Origin: Robiginitalea aurantiaca
Lineage (GTDB): Bacteria; Bacteroidota; Bacteroidia; Flavobacteriales; Flavobacteriaceae
DNA length: 64,000 nt
Direction: 5' to 3'
Assembly: GCF_030380815.1 (NCBI RefSeq)
Contig: NZ_JAUDUY010000012.1
Span: forward strand, 1-64,000
Shown here: piece after piece, positions 11,595 to 21,386 of the stretch
Numbering within the stretch: the stretch's first letter is position 1
Layout: the number at the start of each line of letters is the position of its first letter
Program-made: the position numbers and the translations under genes
Notes under the pieces: model-generated
What the model saw: only the letters and a program-made list of their open reading frames with translations
Database searches by the model: none
Told to the model about the DNA's origin: nothing

Positions 11595-12956
11595 CGTATC
11601 CAAAATACACTGTACATCCGACTCGGAAGTATCCGGATTAATAAAACAAAAACGCAGTACGGTTTCAAACCCTCCTCCTGAAGGCCACTTTGTAGGGGCG
11701 ACCAGTGCGAGACCCGCCTTGTGGTTTTCGTAGGTCCACCTGGTGTAGTCCTCCGGCTCCCAACCCTTGCGGCGAAACAACACACAGGAAAGACTGGGCT
11801 CACGTACGAGTTCGAGATCCGGATTATTGCGTATCATTTCTCCGGATTCCCTGGCCAGGGTAATACCCCTTTCCACCGCCCACTTATATTTATCGGTACC
11901 ATGAGTCGCAAGCGAAAACCAAAGTGGCATCCCCCTGAGGCGACGGGTAAGCTGGATTTGATAATCTGAAGGATTAAAACCTCGCGCTCCTTCATCCCTG
12001 AAGATATCGAGATAGGAGCCATCCTGTTGATGCGCTTCCCTGGCCTGTTCAGGATCCCTGTATAGCACAGCCCCACAGTCATAGGGACTGAACAACCATT
12101 TGTGAGGATCAATCGTAACGCTGTCCGCCGATTCAATCCCCTTGAAGAGGTGACGAACAGAATCCGCAGCAAGGGCCCCTCCCCCATATGCTGCATCCAC
12201 ATGGAACCAAAGCCCTTCCTGTTTGCAAACCCTGGCAACCCCCTCCAAATCGTCAATAATCCCGGCATTGGTCGTCCCTCCGGTGGCCACTACAGCAAAA
12301 ACCCTTCTCCGGTCTTCCGGGGGCAGTGCATACAGTGCGCTTTCTAACTGGGCGCCACTCATACGATCTTCGGTTTGGACAAGGTGCACATCTGCGTCGA
12401 TGACCTTTGCCATCGCCTTAATGGAACTATGGGCTCCACTTGAGGTCAGTATCATCCCTTTTTCACCATTGGCTTCCTTCTTTTTCCGACAGGCCTCCCT
12501 GGCTGTAACCATTGCAGAGAGATTAGCTGCCGTACCTCCGCTGGTAAACACCCCAAAGGCTCCTTTTGGCATGCCTGTGAGGGAAACAAGCCAATCCATG
12601 GCCCTGTTCTCACAATAGATCCCTCCTGCTCCTTCCATCCAGTATGCCCCGTGTATGGAGGAAGCCGAGGTTATCAAATCAAAGAGAATAGCTGCGCGTG
12701 TTGGTGCAGCGGGCACAAATGCCAAATGTCGCGGGTGATCGATAGGTACCGTGGCTTTCACAAGGACATCCCGGAAGATCTCGAAGGCCTTTTCTCCACC
12801 AATCCCTTCGGGGGTGATGGTTTCTCCCGCCAATGCGTGGAGTTCAGATTCCTTTTTGGGCTGACCGAGGTCGGGCGCGCTGTTGGTAATCCTGCTGATG
12901 GCGTATTTCATCACGTCAAGGGTCATCTCGACGGTATCGATATCTAAGGTATGCAT
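11583..12956 (-). CDS. PLP-dependent group II decarboxylase (aromatic amino acid / glutamate type)
   Basis: 457 residues, fold type I PLP enzyme. Signature features are the phosphate-binding FTSGGTAANLSAM, the His-Asp pair WFHVDAAYGGGAL and the PLP-lysine motif TIDPHKWLFSPYDCG. These belong to the pyridoxal-dependent decarboxylase family that includes aromatic-L-amino-acid, histidine, glutamate and diaminobutyrate decarboxylases. The substrate cannot be read from sequence. It is a lone gene on its strand, between the PNPOx-like gene (convergent) and bshC. A -7 motif lies at 12980-12987. Confidence 0.92.
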   Translation of the reverse strand: MHTLDIDTVEMTLDVMKYAISRITNSAPDLGQPKKESELHALAGETITPEGIGGEKAFEIFRDVLVKATVPIDHPRHLAFVPAAPTRAAILFDLITSASSIHGAYWMEGAGGIYCENRAMDWLVSLTGMPKGAFGVFTSGGTAANLSAMVTAREACRKKKEANGEKGMILTSSGAHSSIKAMAKVIDADVHLVQTEDRMSGAQLESALYALPPEDRRRVFAVVATGGTTNAGIIDDLEGVARVCKQEGLWFHVDAAYGGGALAADSVRHLFKGIESADSVTIDPHKWLFSPYDCGAVLYRDPEQAREAHQQDGSYLDIFRDEGARGFNPSDYQIQLTRRLRGMPLWFSLATHGTDKYKWAVERGITLARESGEMIRNNPDLELVREPSLSCVLFRRKGWEPEDYTRWTYENHKAGLALVAPTKWPSGGGFETVLRFCFINPDTSESDVQCILDTLRD

Positions 12957-12979
12957 GTTGTAAAAGGTTAAGCTGAATG

Positions 12980-12987
12980 CAAATATA
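12980..12987 (-). promoter_or_regulatory. -7 element upstream of the PLP decarboxylase
   Basis: TATATTTG on the minus strand fits TAnnTTTG and sits 24 bp before the ATG at 12956. The -33 position has only a T-rich partial match, so the call rests on the -7 element and its position. Confidence 0.4.
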
Positions 12988-13014
12988 GGCTTCAGGGGCT
13001 AGAGAAACACCTGA

Positions 13015-14616
13015 TCAAAAAATGAAGACCGAAAACTCCTGATCTAAAGGCTGAAAAGCCTCGAGGAGGTCCTGGAACAGCTCCGGTCCGAAATCGAGAT
13101 AAAACTCCGAAAAATTTCGACTGCGCTCCTGAAGGCTACCCCCTGGAAACAGGGCATCCTGCAGGTCCCTAACTCGGGACACCTCATCGTTTAGCTTGCG
13201 CTTTTGAGCCTTCAGCAGCCTCTTTTCAAGGCGTTCAAGACCTTTTAGTTGTTTGACTTCCTGAGCCTGTACAGCTCCCAGGAAAGATTTGTCCGTTTTC
13301 GACGCGATGTCATAGAGCCCTTTGAATTGCTTTATCAGATGTTCTTTCTGAGGGCTGAAATCAATGGACAGTTCTGAGATCTCCCGAACTCTTTTTTCAA
13401 CAAGACGGTCCGGATCGAGGAACAGGTCGGCTGTTGTCAGGTTTAATTTCTGAAGCTTCTGCCCTTGCTTCCGGCTCATGAGCAAGGCAGAATTCCTGAG
13501 TAACAATAACGGAAAAGGCACATCCGAGGCCTCAAAAAACCCTTTGAGTTCCAGCCAGTAGGCCAGTTCACCTCCGCCACCTATGTAGCATAGATTGGGA
13601 AGAATGACTTCCTGATAAAGGGGTCTGGTAGTCACATTGGGTGAAAAACGCTCGGGGTGATCCCGGAGTTCCTCCCTTAGTTCAGTTTCCGAAAACCTGA
13701 TTTTCGAGTCTACCACGCTAAAGCCATCCCCCTCGGCAACCAATCTGTTTCGAAGTCCTTCAATCAGGTAAAAGAAGTTTATTTCCCTGGGGCTGACCTG
13801 AATGCGATAATTCCCGGGGAGCGCATTGAGTTTTTCAATACTCTTGCCTACCGTGGTATACCCCAGGTTCTTAAAAAGGTCATTTTCAATATGCGGTGTA
13901 AAAAGCCTTTTCAGTCGCGCATCATCCGCATCGAGCACAACAAGCCCGAGGTGTCCGAAGAGTTCATTAGCCAGGTATTGGGTAGCCGAAGCGAGGTTTG
14001 AATGCTCTAAATAGGCGCTCTGAAACATGTTTCTCAGGGTATCCGACCGTTTCCCAGGGCCCAGATCTGCTGAAAATGTTTCGAATACGGCTTGCAGGCC
14101 TTCCAAATCCAATCGCCCCACGCCTCCTGAAGCTCCCCGGTTCCACCGAACTTCTTTACCCCTGAAATTAAAATGGTTGATTTCCTCAAAATCATGATCC
14201 TCCGAAGCCATCCAGTACACGGGCACAAAATGACAATCGGGATAGGCTTCCTTTAGCTGTTGGGCAAGTTTTACCGCGGAAAGAATTTTATAGACAAAAT
14301 ACAAGGGGCCCGTAAACAGGTTGAGTTGGTGACCCGTTACAACAGTAAACGTTTTTTGGTCCTGCAGCGCCTTTATATGCCCAAGGGTCTTAACCGAAGC
14401 CTGTAGTCCTGAATATTGTTCTGAAAGCACTTCAGAGACAACAGCCCGGTGCTCCTTTGGGAAATTCGACTGCTTTTCCTCTATTTGAGCTTTAAAGGCA
14501 TTCAGGGAAGGAAATCTCCCGTAAAAGGGTTGCAAATCGTCCCGCTGGTCGAGATAATCCTCAATAAGATTCGAAAAGAAACCGGTATCCTGAAACGGAA
14601 TTCCCTGGGATTGCAT
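13015..14616 (-). CDS. bshC: Bacillithiol biosynthesis cysteine-adding enzyme BshC
   Basis: 533 residues, typical of the Bacteroidota form. BshC adds cysteine to GlcN-malate, the last step in making the low-molecular-weight thiol bacillithiol. The protein has a nucleotidyltransferase-like Rossmann core with VVTGHQLNLFTGPLYFVYK near residue 95 and FVPVYWMASEDHDFEEIN near residue 145. A long coiled-coil follows (about 420-500, rich in Lys, Glu, Leu and Gln), as in B. subtilis BshC. bshA and bshB are not in the window, which is usual since these genes are often scattered. A -7 promoter element TATCTTTG lies at 14634-14641. Confidence 0.95.
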   Translation of the reverse strand: MQSQGIPFQDTGFFSNLIEDYLDQRDDLQPFYGRFPSLNAFKAQIEEKQSNFPKEHRAVVSEVLSEQYSGLQASVKTLGHIKALQDQKTFTVVTGHQLNLFTGPLYFVYKILSAVKLAQQLKEAYPDCHFVPVYWMASEDHDFEEINHFNFRGKEVRWNRGASGGVGRLDLEGLQAVFETFSADLGPGKRSDTLRNMFQSAYLEHSNLASATQYLANELFGHLGLVVLDADDARLKRLFTPHIENDLFKNLGYTTVGKSIEKLNALPGNYRIQVSPREINFFYLIEGLRNRLVAEGDGFSVVDSKIRFSETELREELRDHPERFSPNVTTRPLYQEVILPNLCYIGGGGELAYWLELKGFFEASDVPFPLLLLRNSALLMSRKQGQKLQKLNLTTADLFLDPDRLVEKRVREISELSIDFSPQKEHLIKQFKGLYDIASKTDKSFLGAVQAQEVKQLKGLERLEKRLLKAQKRKLNDEVSRVRDLQDALFPGGSLQERSRNFSEFYLDFGPELFQDLLEAFQPLDQEFSVFIF

Positions 14617-14633
14617 AGTTTTTATTCAATAGT

Positions 14634-14641
14634 CAAAGATA
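14634..14641 (-). promoter_or_regulatory. -7 element upstream of bshC
   Basis: TATCTTTG on the minus strand fits TAnnTTTG, 18-25 bp before the bshC ATG. No clear TTG lies at the -33 position. Confidence 0.4.
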
Positions 14642-14707
14642 AAATTCCCACAGGGATGAATTCCTAAAAATACGTTAAGAAACATCAACTGCTTCCTGCC
14701 AAAAAAG

Positions 14708-14738
14708 ATGGTAAAACAGGACTTATTCCTTAGATTTG
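14708..14738 (+). promoter_or_regulatory. Candidate promoter of the M14 peptidase gene
   Basis: TAGATTTG at 14731-14738 fits the -7 consensus, with ATG (for TTG) at 14708-14710 after a 20-bp spacer. The gene starts at 14758, giving a short leader. Confidence 0.4.
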
Positions 14739-14757
14739 GCAACTTGATACAAACCCT

Positions 14758-17223
14758 ATGCGAATTTTTTCTGCCCTATTTGTTTTTTTGATCCTGAATC
14801 AAGCGGTTGCTCAGGACCTCAAATCCCCTTCTGAATACCTCGGGTACGAGCTCGGCTCAAAGTTTACCCGACATCACGAAGTAGTATCGTATTTTCAGTA
14901 TGTAAGTAACACACTCCCACAGCAGGTACAGCTGCAGCCTTACGGCTATACCAATGAACGAAGACCCCTGATGCTGGCTATGATTTCAAGTGCTGAAAAC
15001 ATGGCTAAACTGGATGAGGTGAGAAAAGAACATCTTCAAAGTACGGAAGGGGCTGGAAGTTCCGAAATAGCTGTCGTCTGGCTCAGCTATAACGTTCACG
15101 GAAACGAAAGTGTGAGCACTGAGGCCTCCATGCAAACCATTTATGAATTGCTGACCAGTAAAAAAGACTATCTAGAAAACACTGTGGTCATCATCGACCC
15201 GTGCATCAATCCGGATGGCAGGGACCGTTATGTGAACTGGTATTATCAGTATAAGAACAACCCGTATCAGGTGGACGCCGATAGCAAGGAACACCGCGAA
15301 GGCTGGTGGTCGGGAAGAAGCAACCACTACATGTTCGACCTGAACCGCGACTGGGCCTGGCTTACTCAGGTGGAAAGCCAACAGCGCCTGAAACAGTTTA
15401 ACCAGTGGATACCGCATATCCATGTGGATTTTCATGAACAAGGCATGAATAGTCCTTATTATTTTGCACCTGCTGCGGAACCTTATCACGAAGTCATTAC
15501 GGACTTTCAACGTGATTTTCAGGTGAAAATCGGGAAGAATCACGCCCGGTATTTCGATCAAAACGGCTGGTTTTATTTTACCCGGGAAGTATTCGATCTC
15601 TTTTATCCGAGCTACGGGGATACCTATCCCACCTATAATGGTGCGATCGGGATGACCTATGAGCAGGGTGGCAGTGGCCGGGCTGGTCTTGGGGTGGTAG
15701 TCGACAACGGTGATACCTTAACCCTTAAGGACCGGATTGCCCACCACCTGACCACAGGCCTGAGCACCGTTGAGGTTGCCTCTCAGAATGCGGGAGAATT
15801 GAATGAAGAATTCCGGACCTTCTACAAGAGCGGCAAAGATTTTAAATACAACTCCTACATTCTCAATGGGGATGCAGATAAACAACAGGCCCTAGCGGAT
15901 TTACTTGACAAACACCAAATTTCATATGGATGGGCAGATGGATCCTCTGTACGTGGAACTGCCTTTGGTACGGGAGAAAGTATAAATCTTAAAACGACCC
16001 CCGGGAGTATGGTGGTTTCAACAAATCAGAAAAAGGGTACCATGGTCAAGGTGCTATTTGAACCCAATGCCGTTCTGAGCGATTCACTCACCTATGATAT
16101 TACCGCCTGGTCCCTGCCTTATGCGTACGGTATGGATGCTGTGGCAAGCGAATCCCTGGCCCGGGTTAATTCCTCACAGAGTGCACCCTGGGACGCGGAA
16201 AATTTAGCGATTCAGAAGGGTGCCTTTGCGCATCTGGGTGACTGGAATAGTATGAAAGATGCGCGCTTTCTTTCCGATCTACTCCAAAAGGGCATCAGGG
16301 TCCGCAGATCGGAACGCCCGTTTGAACTGAACGGCCAAAACTGGGCTGGCGGAAGCCTTATTATTACCAGGGCTGACAACAAAAACGTTCCCGACTTTGA
16401 ATCACTGCTGCAAACCCTTGTTGAAAAACATCGCAAGCCCCTGACTCCGGCCAGTACGGGGTTAGTGGATTCCGGTAAGGATTTCGGGTCCGGATATGTC
16501 GGCATGATCCCTGCTCCTAAAGTCGCGGTACTTTCCGGAGAGCCTACCTCTACATTGAGATTCGGAGAAGTATGGCATTTTTTCGAACAACAACTCTACT
16601 ATCCGATTTCGGTTCTGGACGCCGATTATTTTGACAGGATTGACCTCGGAAAATACGATGTCCTGGTTCTTCCAGGAGGATGGGGATATTCAAATTTCTT
16701 AAACGAAACCCGGAAGGGCAAACTTAAAGACTGGGTAGCCTCTGGGGGCAGGCTGGTTGCCATGGGTAGCGCTTTGGGCCATCTCGGAGGTGAGGATGGA
16801 TTTTCTATAAAACGCAAAGAGGCCGAAGAAACGGATTTGGAGCTCGAAAAGGCCCCGGACTTTGCCGGGACGAGTCGGGAACGGATCCGGGATGAAATAA
16901 CGGGGGCGATTTTCAAAACCGAGGTTGACCCCACACATCCCCTGGCTTTTGGATACGGTAAATCCTATTACACACTGAAATTGGGGAGTAATAACTATAC
17001 CCTCCCGGGAAGCGGCACTGTTGCAGCATTGGGGGAATCCCCTATACCTGTTGCTGGTTTCGCGGGAAGTAAGGCGATTCAGAATCTTCCCAACAGCCTT
17101 GTTTTCGCCATGGAATATCACGGAAGCGGACAGGTTGTTTATATGGCAGACAACCCCTTATTCAGAGGGTTTTGGGAAAATGGTAAATTATTCTTTGCCA
17201 ATGCCGTGTTTATGGCGGATTGA
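14758..17223 (+). CDS. Secreted M14 family zinc carboxypeptidase with GATase-like C-terminus
   Basis: 821 residues. A signal peptide (MRIFSALFVFLILNQAVAQ) directs export. The catalytic domain spans about residues 30-360. Zinc ligands are H114 and E117 in NVHGNESVS and a later His in HVDFHEQG (H222 or H226). NPDGR (about 151) and FDLNRDWAW (about 193) carry substrate-binding residues, and E302 in MTYEQGG is the likely general base. This is the M14 carboxypeptidase family. The remaining 450 residues include a segment like a class I glutamine amidotransferase or DJ-1 fold (KYDVLVLPGGWGYSNFL) without an obvious nucleophile Cys, as seen in other long Bacteroidota M14 peptidases. It probably digests exogenous peptides in the periplasm or outside. 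Confidence 0.9.
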   Translation: MRIFSALFVFLILNQAVAQDLKSPSEYLGYELGSKFTRHHEVVSYFQYVSNTLPQQVQLQPYGYTNERRPLMLAMISSAENMAKLDEVRKEHLQSTEGAGSSEIAVVWLSYNVHGNESVSTEASMQTIYELLTSKKDYLENTVVIIDPCINPDGRDRYVNWYYQYKNNPYQVDADSKEHREGWWSGRSNHYMFDLNRDWAWLTQVESQQRLKQFNQWIPHIHVDFHEQGMNSPYYFAPAAEPYHEVITDFQRDFQVKIGKNHARYFDQNGWFYFTREVFDLFYPSYGDTYPTYNGAIGMTYEQGGSGRAGLGVVVDNGDTLTLKDRIAHHLTTGLSTVEVASQNAGELNEEFRTFYKSGKDFKYNSYILNGDADKQQALADLLDKHQISYGWADGSSVRGTAFGTGESINLKTTPGSMVVSTNQKKGTMVKVLFEPNAVLSDSLTYDITAWSLPYAYGMDAVASESLARVNSSQSAPWDAENLAIQKGAFAHLGDWNSMKDARFLSDLLQKGIRVRRSERPFELNGQNWAGGSLIITRADNKNVPDFESLLQTLVEKHRKPLTPASTGLVDSGKDFGSGYVGMIPAPKVAVLSGEPTSTLRFGEVWHFFEQQLYYPISVLDADYFDRIDLGKYDVLVLPGGWGYSNFLNETRKGKLKDWVASGGRLVAMGSALGHLGGEDGFSIKRKEAEETDLELEKAPDFAGTSRERIRDEITGAIFKTEVDPTHPLAFGYGKSYYTLKLGSNNYTLPGSGTVAALGESPIPVAGFAGSKAIQNLPNSLVFAMEYHGSGQVVYMADNPLFRGFWENGKLFFANAVFMAD

Positions 17224-17232
17224 TTCTGGTCC

Positions 17233-17592
17233 TTATTGAATGGTTACCGTAGTTTCGGGGTCTGCAATACACTCGGCACCCCCGAGGTTTAAGACGACGA
17301 GAGCCTGTACAGAATACGTTCCGGAATTGACATACAGGTGGGATACGGAATTTCCACTGCCCTTAGTCCCATCTCCAAAATCCCAATTCACGGATGCGAT
17401 CGGCAAATCCCCTGAGTATTGAACTTCGAACTGTACGGTCATGCCACCCAGGTCATTGTCATCTTCAATCTGGACGCGTGCTGCCTCCTGTTCGCAATTA
17501 ATTTCCTGTGGGGTGTCATCATCTCCACTACAGGACACCAGAAATACAAACAGGGTCAGACCTGCTAAACAAGTACTTAGAAATGAGCGCAT
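17233..17592 (-). CDS. Small PKD-domain lipoprotein
   Basis: 119 residues from ATG 17592; a further in-frame ATG at 17610 adds six residues before the signal. The N-terminus MRSFLSTCLAGLTLFVFLVSC is a lipoprotein signal with the lipobox LVSC followed by SGDDD, an acidic sequence seen on outer-membrane-exported lipoproteins of Bacteroidota. The mature part is a single PKD-like beta-sandwich with VNWDFGDGTKGSG and VSHLYVNSGTYSVQALV. Its function is unknown. The gene ends 9 bp from the end of the M14 peptidase gene on the opposite strand. Confidence 0.75.
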   Translation of the reverse strand: MRSFLSTCLAGLTLFVFLVSCSGDDDTPQEINCEQEAARVQIEDDNDLGGMTVQFEVQYSGDLPIASVNWDFGDGTKGSGNSVSHLYVNSGTYSVQALVVLNLGGAECIADPETTVTIQ

Positions 17593-17687
17593 TACACTTT
17601 GCGATATCATAGGCTACTCTTTAATCGAGATGGCAAAAGTACTCATAATACCTTAATACACAGAGTGCAATCCTGTGTTCAGGATTA

Positions 17688-19322
17688 TCAGGCGACCACA
17701 TCGGCTTCCAGGCGGCCCACCCCGGGGGGACTCTCCAAAAGGACGGCATCCAGATCAACTCCTTCAATCGGAATGACCTGCTGGCCCTCCCTGTCCCATT
17801 CGATTCGCCTTCCCAGTTTCCAGGAGAGGCCCGTCATATGTGCTGCAATGGCCTCATCGAACCCTTCCTGAATTCCGCAACTGAGCGTTCCTCCATTTCG
17901 AATAACACTGAGCCATTCCCGCATGTGCAGAAAAGTGGAGTCCACGCGTTTCCCGTCTACATAGGTCCACATCAGTCCTTTGTCTGCAAAATACTGAGAG
18001 GTTGCAGAAGAGACCCCATCCAGTGCAGAAGCGGCTGGATTGTAACTATAAATAGGACTCTGAGGGGACATTTTACCCGCCTCCAGCATTTCAGCATATC
18101 GTGTGGAACCTCCATCGGGCCATATGGTCAGACGGTTGCCAAGTTCCATGGATGCGTCATGGCCCATGAGCATGGTGGGACGGTTAAAGCCATTTCCAAG
18201 AGAGGCACTATAGGTAAAGGTCATCCCTTTTTCCTTGCCTTTTTTCTGTGTACTGCCTGTACTGAATTCGGGAAATTCCATATTGGCCTGAAGGACATCG
18301 GGAACATTGCGTCCGTCCCTGTGTGTGTATATTCCTCCAGAAGCCATTACGGATTTGGGAATACCCATTTTCAACACGCAATTCAGGCGGTCGTAGTCAT
18401 GTGTAAGCAAATCTCCGGATAATCCGGACCCGTATGCCCACCATTTTCGCCACCTGAAGAAATGATTCTTATTGAACGGAATTTCCGGCGCACTTCCCAG
18501 GAACTGTTCCCAATCGATGGTCTGGGCATTGGCCTGAGGGACAATGTCATAATTCCAGGCTCCATTGTCGTCATTGCGGTTTGTGTTGGTGGTAATGAGC
18601 GAAACATGACCCAGGATTTCCTTTTCCACAATATCCCGGGCAGTCTTAAAGCTCAGGGTTTGCCTGTGCTGATGCCCAACCTGAAAAGCAGCTTTAGAAT
18701 TCTGAGCAGCTTCCTTCAGCGCATAGGTTTCCTTTAAATTATGCGTCATGGGCTTTTCGACGTAGACGTGGACATTGTTCTTTAGGGCTTCTATGGACAT
18801 GGGAGCATGCCAGTGATCCGGAGTTGCGATAACTACAGCTTCTACCTCCCCACTTTGGATCATCTCCTTGTAGGTGCGGTACCTTTTGACCGGCTGATCT
18901 TCTGTCCCAAAGGATCGCATAGCCTTTTCGGCACGGATATCGAAAACGTCACAAACCCCCGTAATTTGAACATTTAAGGGCTCCTGATTTCGAAAATCCT
19001 CCAATGCTGTAAAGGGTTGGCCGGCTTTTTTCGCTTCGGCGGCAGCCTCCTCCATGGCTGCTATCCATTCATCTGTAGCATAGCCCAGCGACCTGCAGAG
19101 TTGTTCCCCTCTGATGCCAAAACCGATAATCCCCACCCGCACCGGCTTCCCGCCAATGGCCGGTACCGCATTAGGAAGTGAAGGTTGAATATTGAGTTGT
19201 TCCAGGATCGTTTCGCGCTCCCGTTTCTTCCCGACGGTCCCGGAGGCTCCTGCCCACCATACCGTTCCTAAAATTGGAATACTCCCCAGTCCCAATAAAG
19301 CTTCTCTTCGTGTCCAGCTCAT
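17688..19322 (-). CDS. Gfo/Idh/MocA family oxidoreductase with Tat-like signal
   Basis: 544 residues. The N-terminus WTRREALLGLGSIPILG resembles a Tat signal (RR followed by a hydrophobic stretch), common for exported members of this family in Bacteroidota. A Rossmann NAD(P)-binding motif follows (VRVGIIGFGIRGEQL), then the EAVVIATPDHWHAPMSIEALK and VYVEKPMTHNL motif with the conserved EKP lysine. The C-terminal half is the GFO_IDH_MocA substrate domain. The likely role is NAD-dependent redox change on a sugar or cyclitol; the substrate is unknown. It overlaps the DoxX gene upstream by 4 bp, so the pair forms an operon. Confidence 0.9.
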   Translation of the reverse strand: MSWTRREALLGLGSIPILGTVWWAGASGTVGKKRERETILEQLNIQPSLPNAVPAIGGKPVRVGIIGFGIRGEQLCRSLGYATDEWIAAMEEAAAEAKKAGQPFTALEDFRNQEPLNVQITGVCDVFDIRAEKAMRSFGTEDQPVKRYRTYKEMIQSGEVEAVVIATPDHWHAPMSIEALKNNVHVYVEKPMTHNLKETYALKEAAQNSKAAFQVGHQHRQTLSFKTARDIVEKEILGHVSLITTNTNRNDDNGAWNYDIVPQANAQTIDWEQFLGSAPEIPFNKNHFFRWRKWWAYGSGLSGDLLTHDYDRLNCVLKMGIPKSVMASGGIYTHRDGRNVPDVLQANMEFPEFSTGSTQKKGKEKGMTFTYSASLGNGFNRPTMLMGHDASMELGNRLTIWPDGGSTRYAEMLEAGKMSPQSPIYSYNPAASALDGVSSATSQYFADKGLMWTYVDGKRVDSTFLHMREWLSVIRNGGTLSCGIQEGFDEAIAAHMTGLSWKLGRRIEWDREGQQVIPIEGVDLDAVLLESPPGVGRLEADVVA

Positions 19323-19813
19323 GACAATTCGGTTTTAGTAGTTGTTTTATTTTTTGACAGAATACGCGGAAGCCCGAAAAGGGAACCGGTTGGATGATAA
19401 AAAAGCACCAGACAAGCTACAGCTTCTATCAAATTTTTATTGACGATCCAGTAACTGCCTTCGGTGTTCACCTGAGCCATTCCAGGCCAGGATGGATGCG
19501 CCAGGTAATAGAGTAAGAGCAGACCAGCTCCCACAAGGGCTCCTGCCTTTTCAAAGACCCCCAGGATGAGGGTAATTCCCACGAAGACCAGGGCAGCCCA
19601 GTTCATCGTATCGATCCAGGGCAGAACAGCCTCAGATGTCATGGCCTGAAACACAGGTTTTAAGGGGCCCTGGGCTGTTGCGAGATACCCAAAACTGGTC
19701 CAGTCCGGATTGTACAATTTTACAATTCCCTCATAGAGGAAATGCCAGCCGATAAGAATGCGAAGCAGGGCAATGCTCCAGGAACTCCCCTGCGGATTAA
19801 AGGATAAGGACAT
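19319..19813 (-). CDS. DoxX family membrane protein
   Basis: 164 residues from ATG 19813 (MSLSFNPQGSSWSIALL). An upstream ATG at 19879 would add 22 residues without membrane character. The protein shows four hydrophobic segments: ALLRILIGWHFLYEGIVKLY, AALVFVGITLILGVFEKAGALVGAGLLLLYYLA, and a last one around LIEAVACLVLFYHP. This matches the DoxX family. The GWHFLYEG(I/V)xK opening is characteristic. The 4-bp overlap with the oxidoreductase gene suggests coupled function, perhaps electron transfer to quinones, which is inference from DoxX literature on thiosulfate:quinone oxidoreductase. Confidence 0.85.
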   Translation of the reverse strand: MSLSFNPQGSSWSIALLRILIGWHFLYEGIVKLYNPDWTSFGYLATAQGPLKPVFQAMTSEAVLPWIDTMNWAALVFVGITLILGVFEKAGALVGAGLLLLYYLAHPSWPGMAQVNTEGSYWIVNKNLIEAVACLVLFYHPTGSLFGLPRILSKNKTTTKTELS

Positions 19814-19946
19814 AGAAAAATATTTGATTCTTAGATTAAGTGCGGCCTTACAGACCGAATGAAATTGCCTACAGGGCATGAAATTACGGAAACCCCGTTG
19901 TACATTTTATGACGAATATCAGCATTCACCCCAATTGAAAAAAAGA

Positions 19947-21209
19947 TCAGGTGCGCCCGGCAAGAATGGTCATCGCATCTACAAAATGGTCGAGTTCGTC
20001 CGTGGTAGTGTAGACGTTAGGGGTAATTCTGCAGCCCTTTACATTAGCATAATCAATGGCCACCGTAAATATTCCAAATTCATCCAGGAGTACTTTGGCC
20101 AGCTCTGCTGGTTGTATATGGGAAATGCCGGCATTGGCGATGCCACAACTCCGCTCCGGCGCCTGGGGCGTGTTAATCACGACGTTTTCAACCTGCCTCA
20201 GCCGGTCACTCCAATACCGTTGCAGAAACCGCAGGCGTTCTGTTTTTGCTTCCAGCCCTATCTGCTCCAGGTAATCCATGGCATCCGCTATGGCAAGATC
20301 CGTATGCACCGGATGCGTCCCGGTATGGTTGAGCCGACCGATATCCGTGGGTTCCCTTTGATGCTCTGCAAGCAAAGGCCAGATTTTCCCGATATGCGCG
20401 CTCTGAACATAGAGCATTCCCGCCCCGAGAGGCGTGCTTAACCATTTATGGAGGCTCGATCCGTAGTAATCGCATCCCAATGCAGGCAGATCTACCGGAA
20501 TATGACCAATACAGTGAGCACCATCGACCAGGACTTCCACCCCATGGCGATGCGCCATATCGCAAATTTTCCGGACCGGAAGAATCTGGCCGGTAATATT
20601 GATCATATGGCAAATCATGAGCATTCGGGTCTTCGAATTGATCTGCCCCTCGTAAAGGGACACAATTTCCTCATCGGTTTCCGGATGGTTTGGGACCGAA
20701 ACCTCACGACAAACAACCCCAAAACGTTCGGATATCTGTTTAAAATGATCTCGCATGGCCCCGTAATCCTGAAGGGCAAATACAGCCTCGTCTCCATCTT
20801 TCCAGGGATACCCTCCAATGATCATATCGAGGGATTCCGTGGTGTTACGGGTGATGATTAAATTCTCGCCCGTAGTGTTAAGCAGCCCTGCAAGGCGATC
20901 GGTTATCCGCTTTTTATTCTCCCATTGCACCGTCCGCATATAATAGGACCCCTGGTAATTGACTTCCCTGACATGCGCCATAAAAGCATTCAAGGTTGGG
21001 TTCGGAATAATGTTGTAATAGCCGTTTTCCAGGTTGATGTACTCCGGCTTCAGGCTATAGTCTTTGCGTATCCTTGCCCAGAAGTCTTCACCCCGATCCT
21101 GGGGATACGGTGCCAAATGCGACTCCCCTGCTGGGTTCATACCCGCGCCAAACAAAGGAGTTGCAAGCGCGGCAAATCCCAGGTTTTTAATAAAATCTCG
21201 TTTTTTCAC
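19947..21209 (-). CDS. Exported class V aminotransferase-fold PLP enzyme (isopenicillin-N epimerase-like)
   Basis: 420 residues. The N-terminus MKKRDFIKNLGFAALATPLFGAG resembles an export signal, so the enzyme may act outside the cytoplasm. The PLP fold is clear: TRNTTESLDMIIGGYPW (phosphate-binding loop), VLVDGAHCIGHIPVDL (Asp contacting the PLP nitrogen) and YYGSSLHKWLSTPLGAG, where the Lys after His is the PLP Schiff-base residue. Closest family features are those of isopenicillin-N epimerase and cysteine desulfurase-like proteins. The reaction cannot be named. The gene is single on its strand, next to the DoxX gene after 133 bp. Confidence 0.88.
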   Translation of the reverse strand: MKKRDFIKNLGFAALATPLFGAGMNPAGESHLAPYPQDRGEDFWARIRKDYSLKPEYINLENGYYNIIPNPTLNAFMAHVREVNYQGSYYMRTVQWENKKRITDRLAGLLNTTGENLIITRNTTESLDMIIGGYPWKDGDEAVFALQDYGAMRDHFKQISERFGVVCREVSVPNHPETDEEIVSLYEGQINSKTRMLMICHMINITGQILPVRKICDMAHRHGVEVLVDGAHCIGHIPVDLPALGCDYYGSSLHKWLSTPLGAGMLYVQSAHIGKIWPLLAEHQREPTDIGRLNHTGTHPVHTDLAIADAMDYLEQIGLEAKTERLRFLQRYWSDRLRQVENVVINTPQAPERSCGIANAGISHIQPAELAKVLLDEFGIFTVAIDYANVKGCRITPNVYTTTDELDHFVDAMTILAGRT

Positions 21210-21386
21210 ATTCAGGTTTTTAGCCCTCTGAAGATACTAAAACCCCGGAAAATAAAAGCGAAGTACTGAATACCCCCCCTTCGGACATGCTTTTAAATCA
21301 TTCGTAAATGCCGTATCTTCGAACTTAAAACCAGGGTGCTCAAACCACGGGTTTACCGGGTCCGCATTCTGGCAAATGGATTTGCT

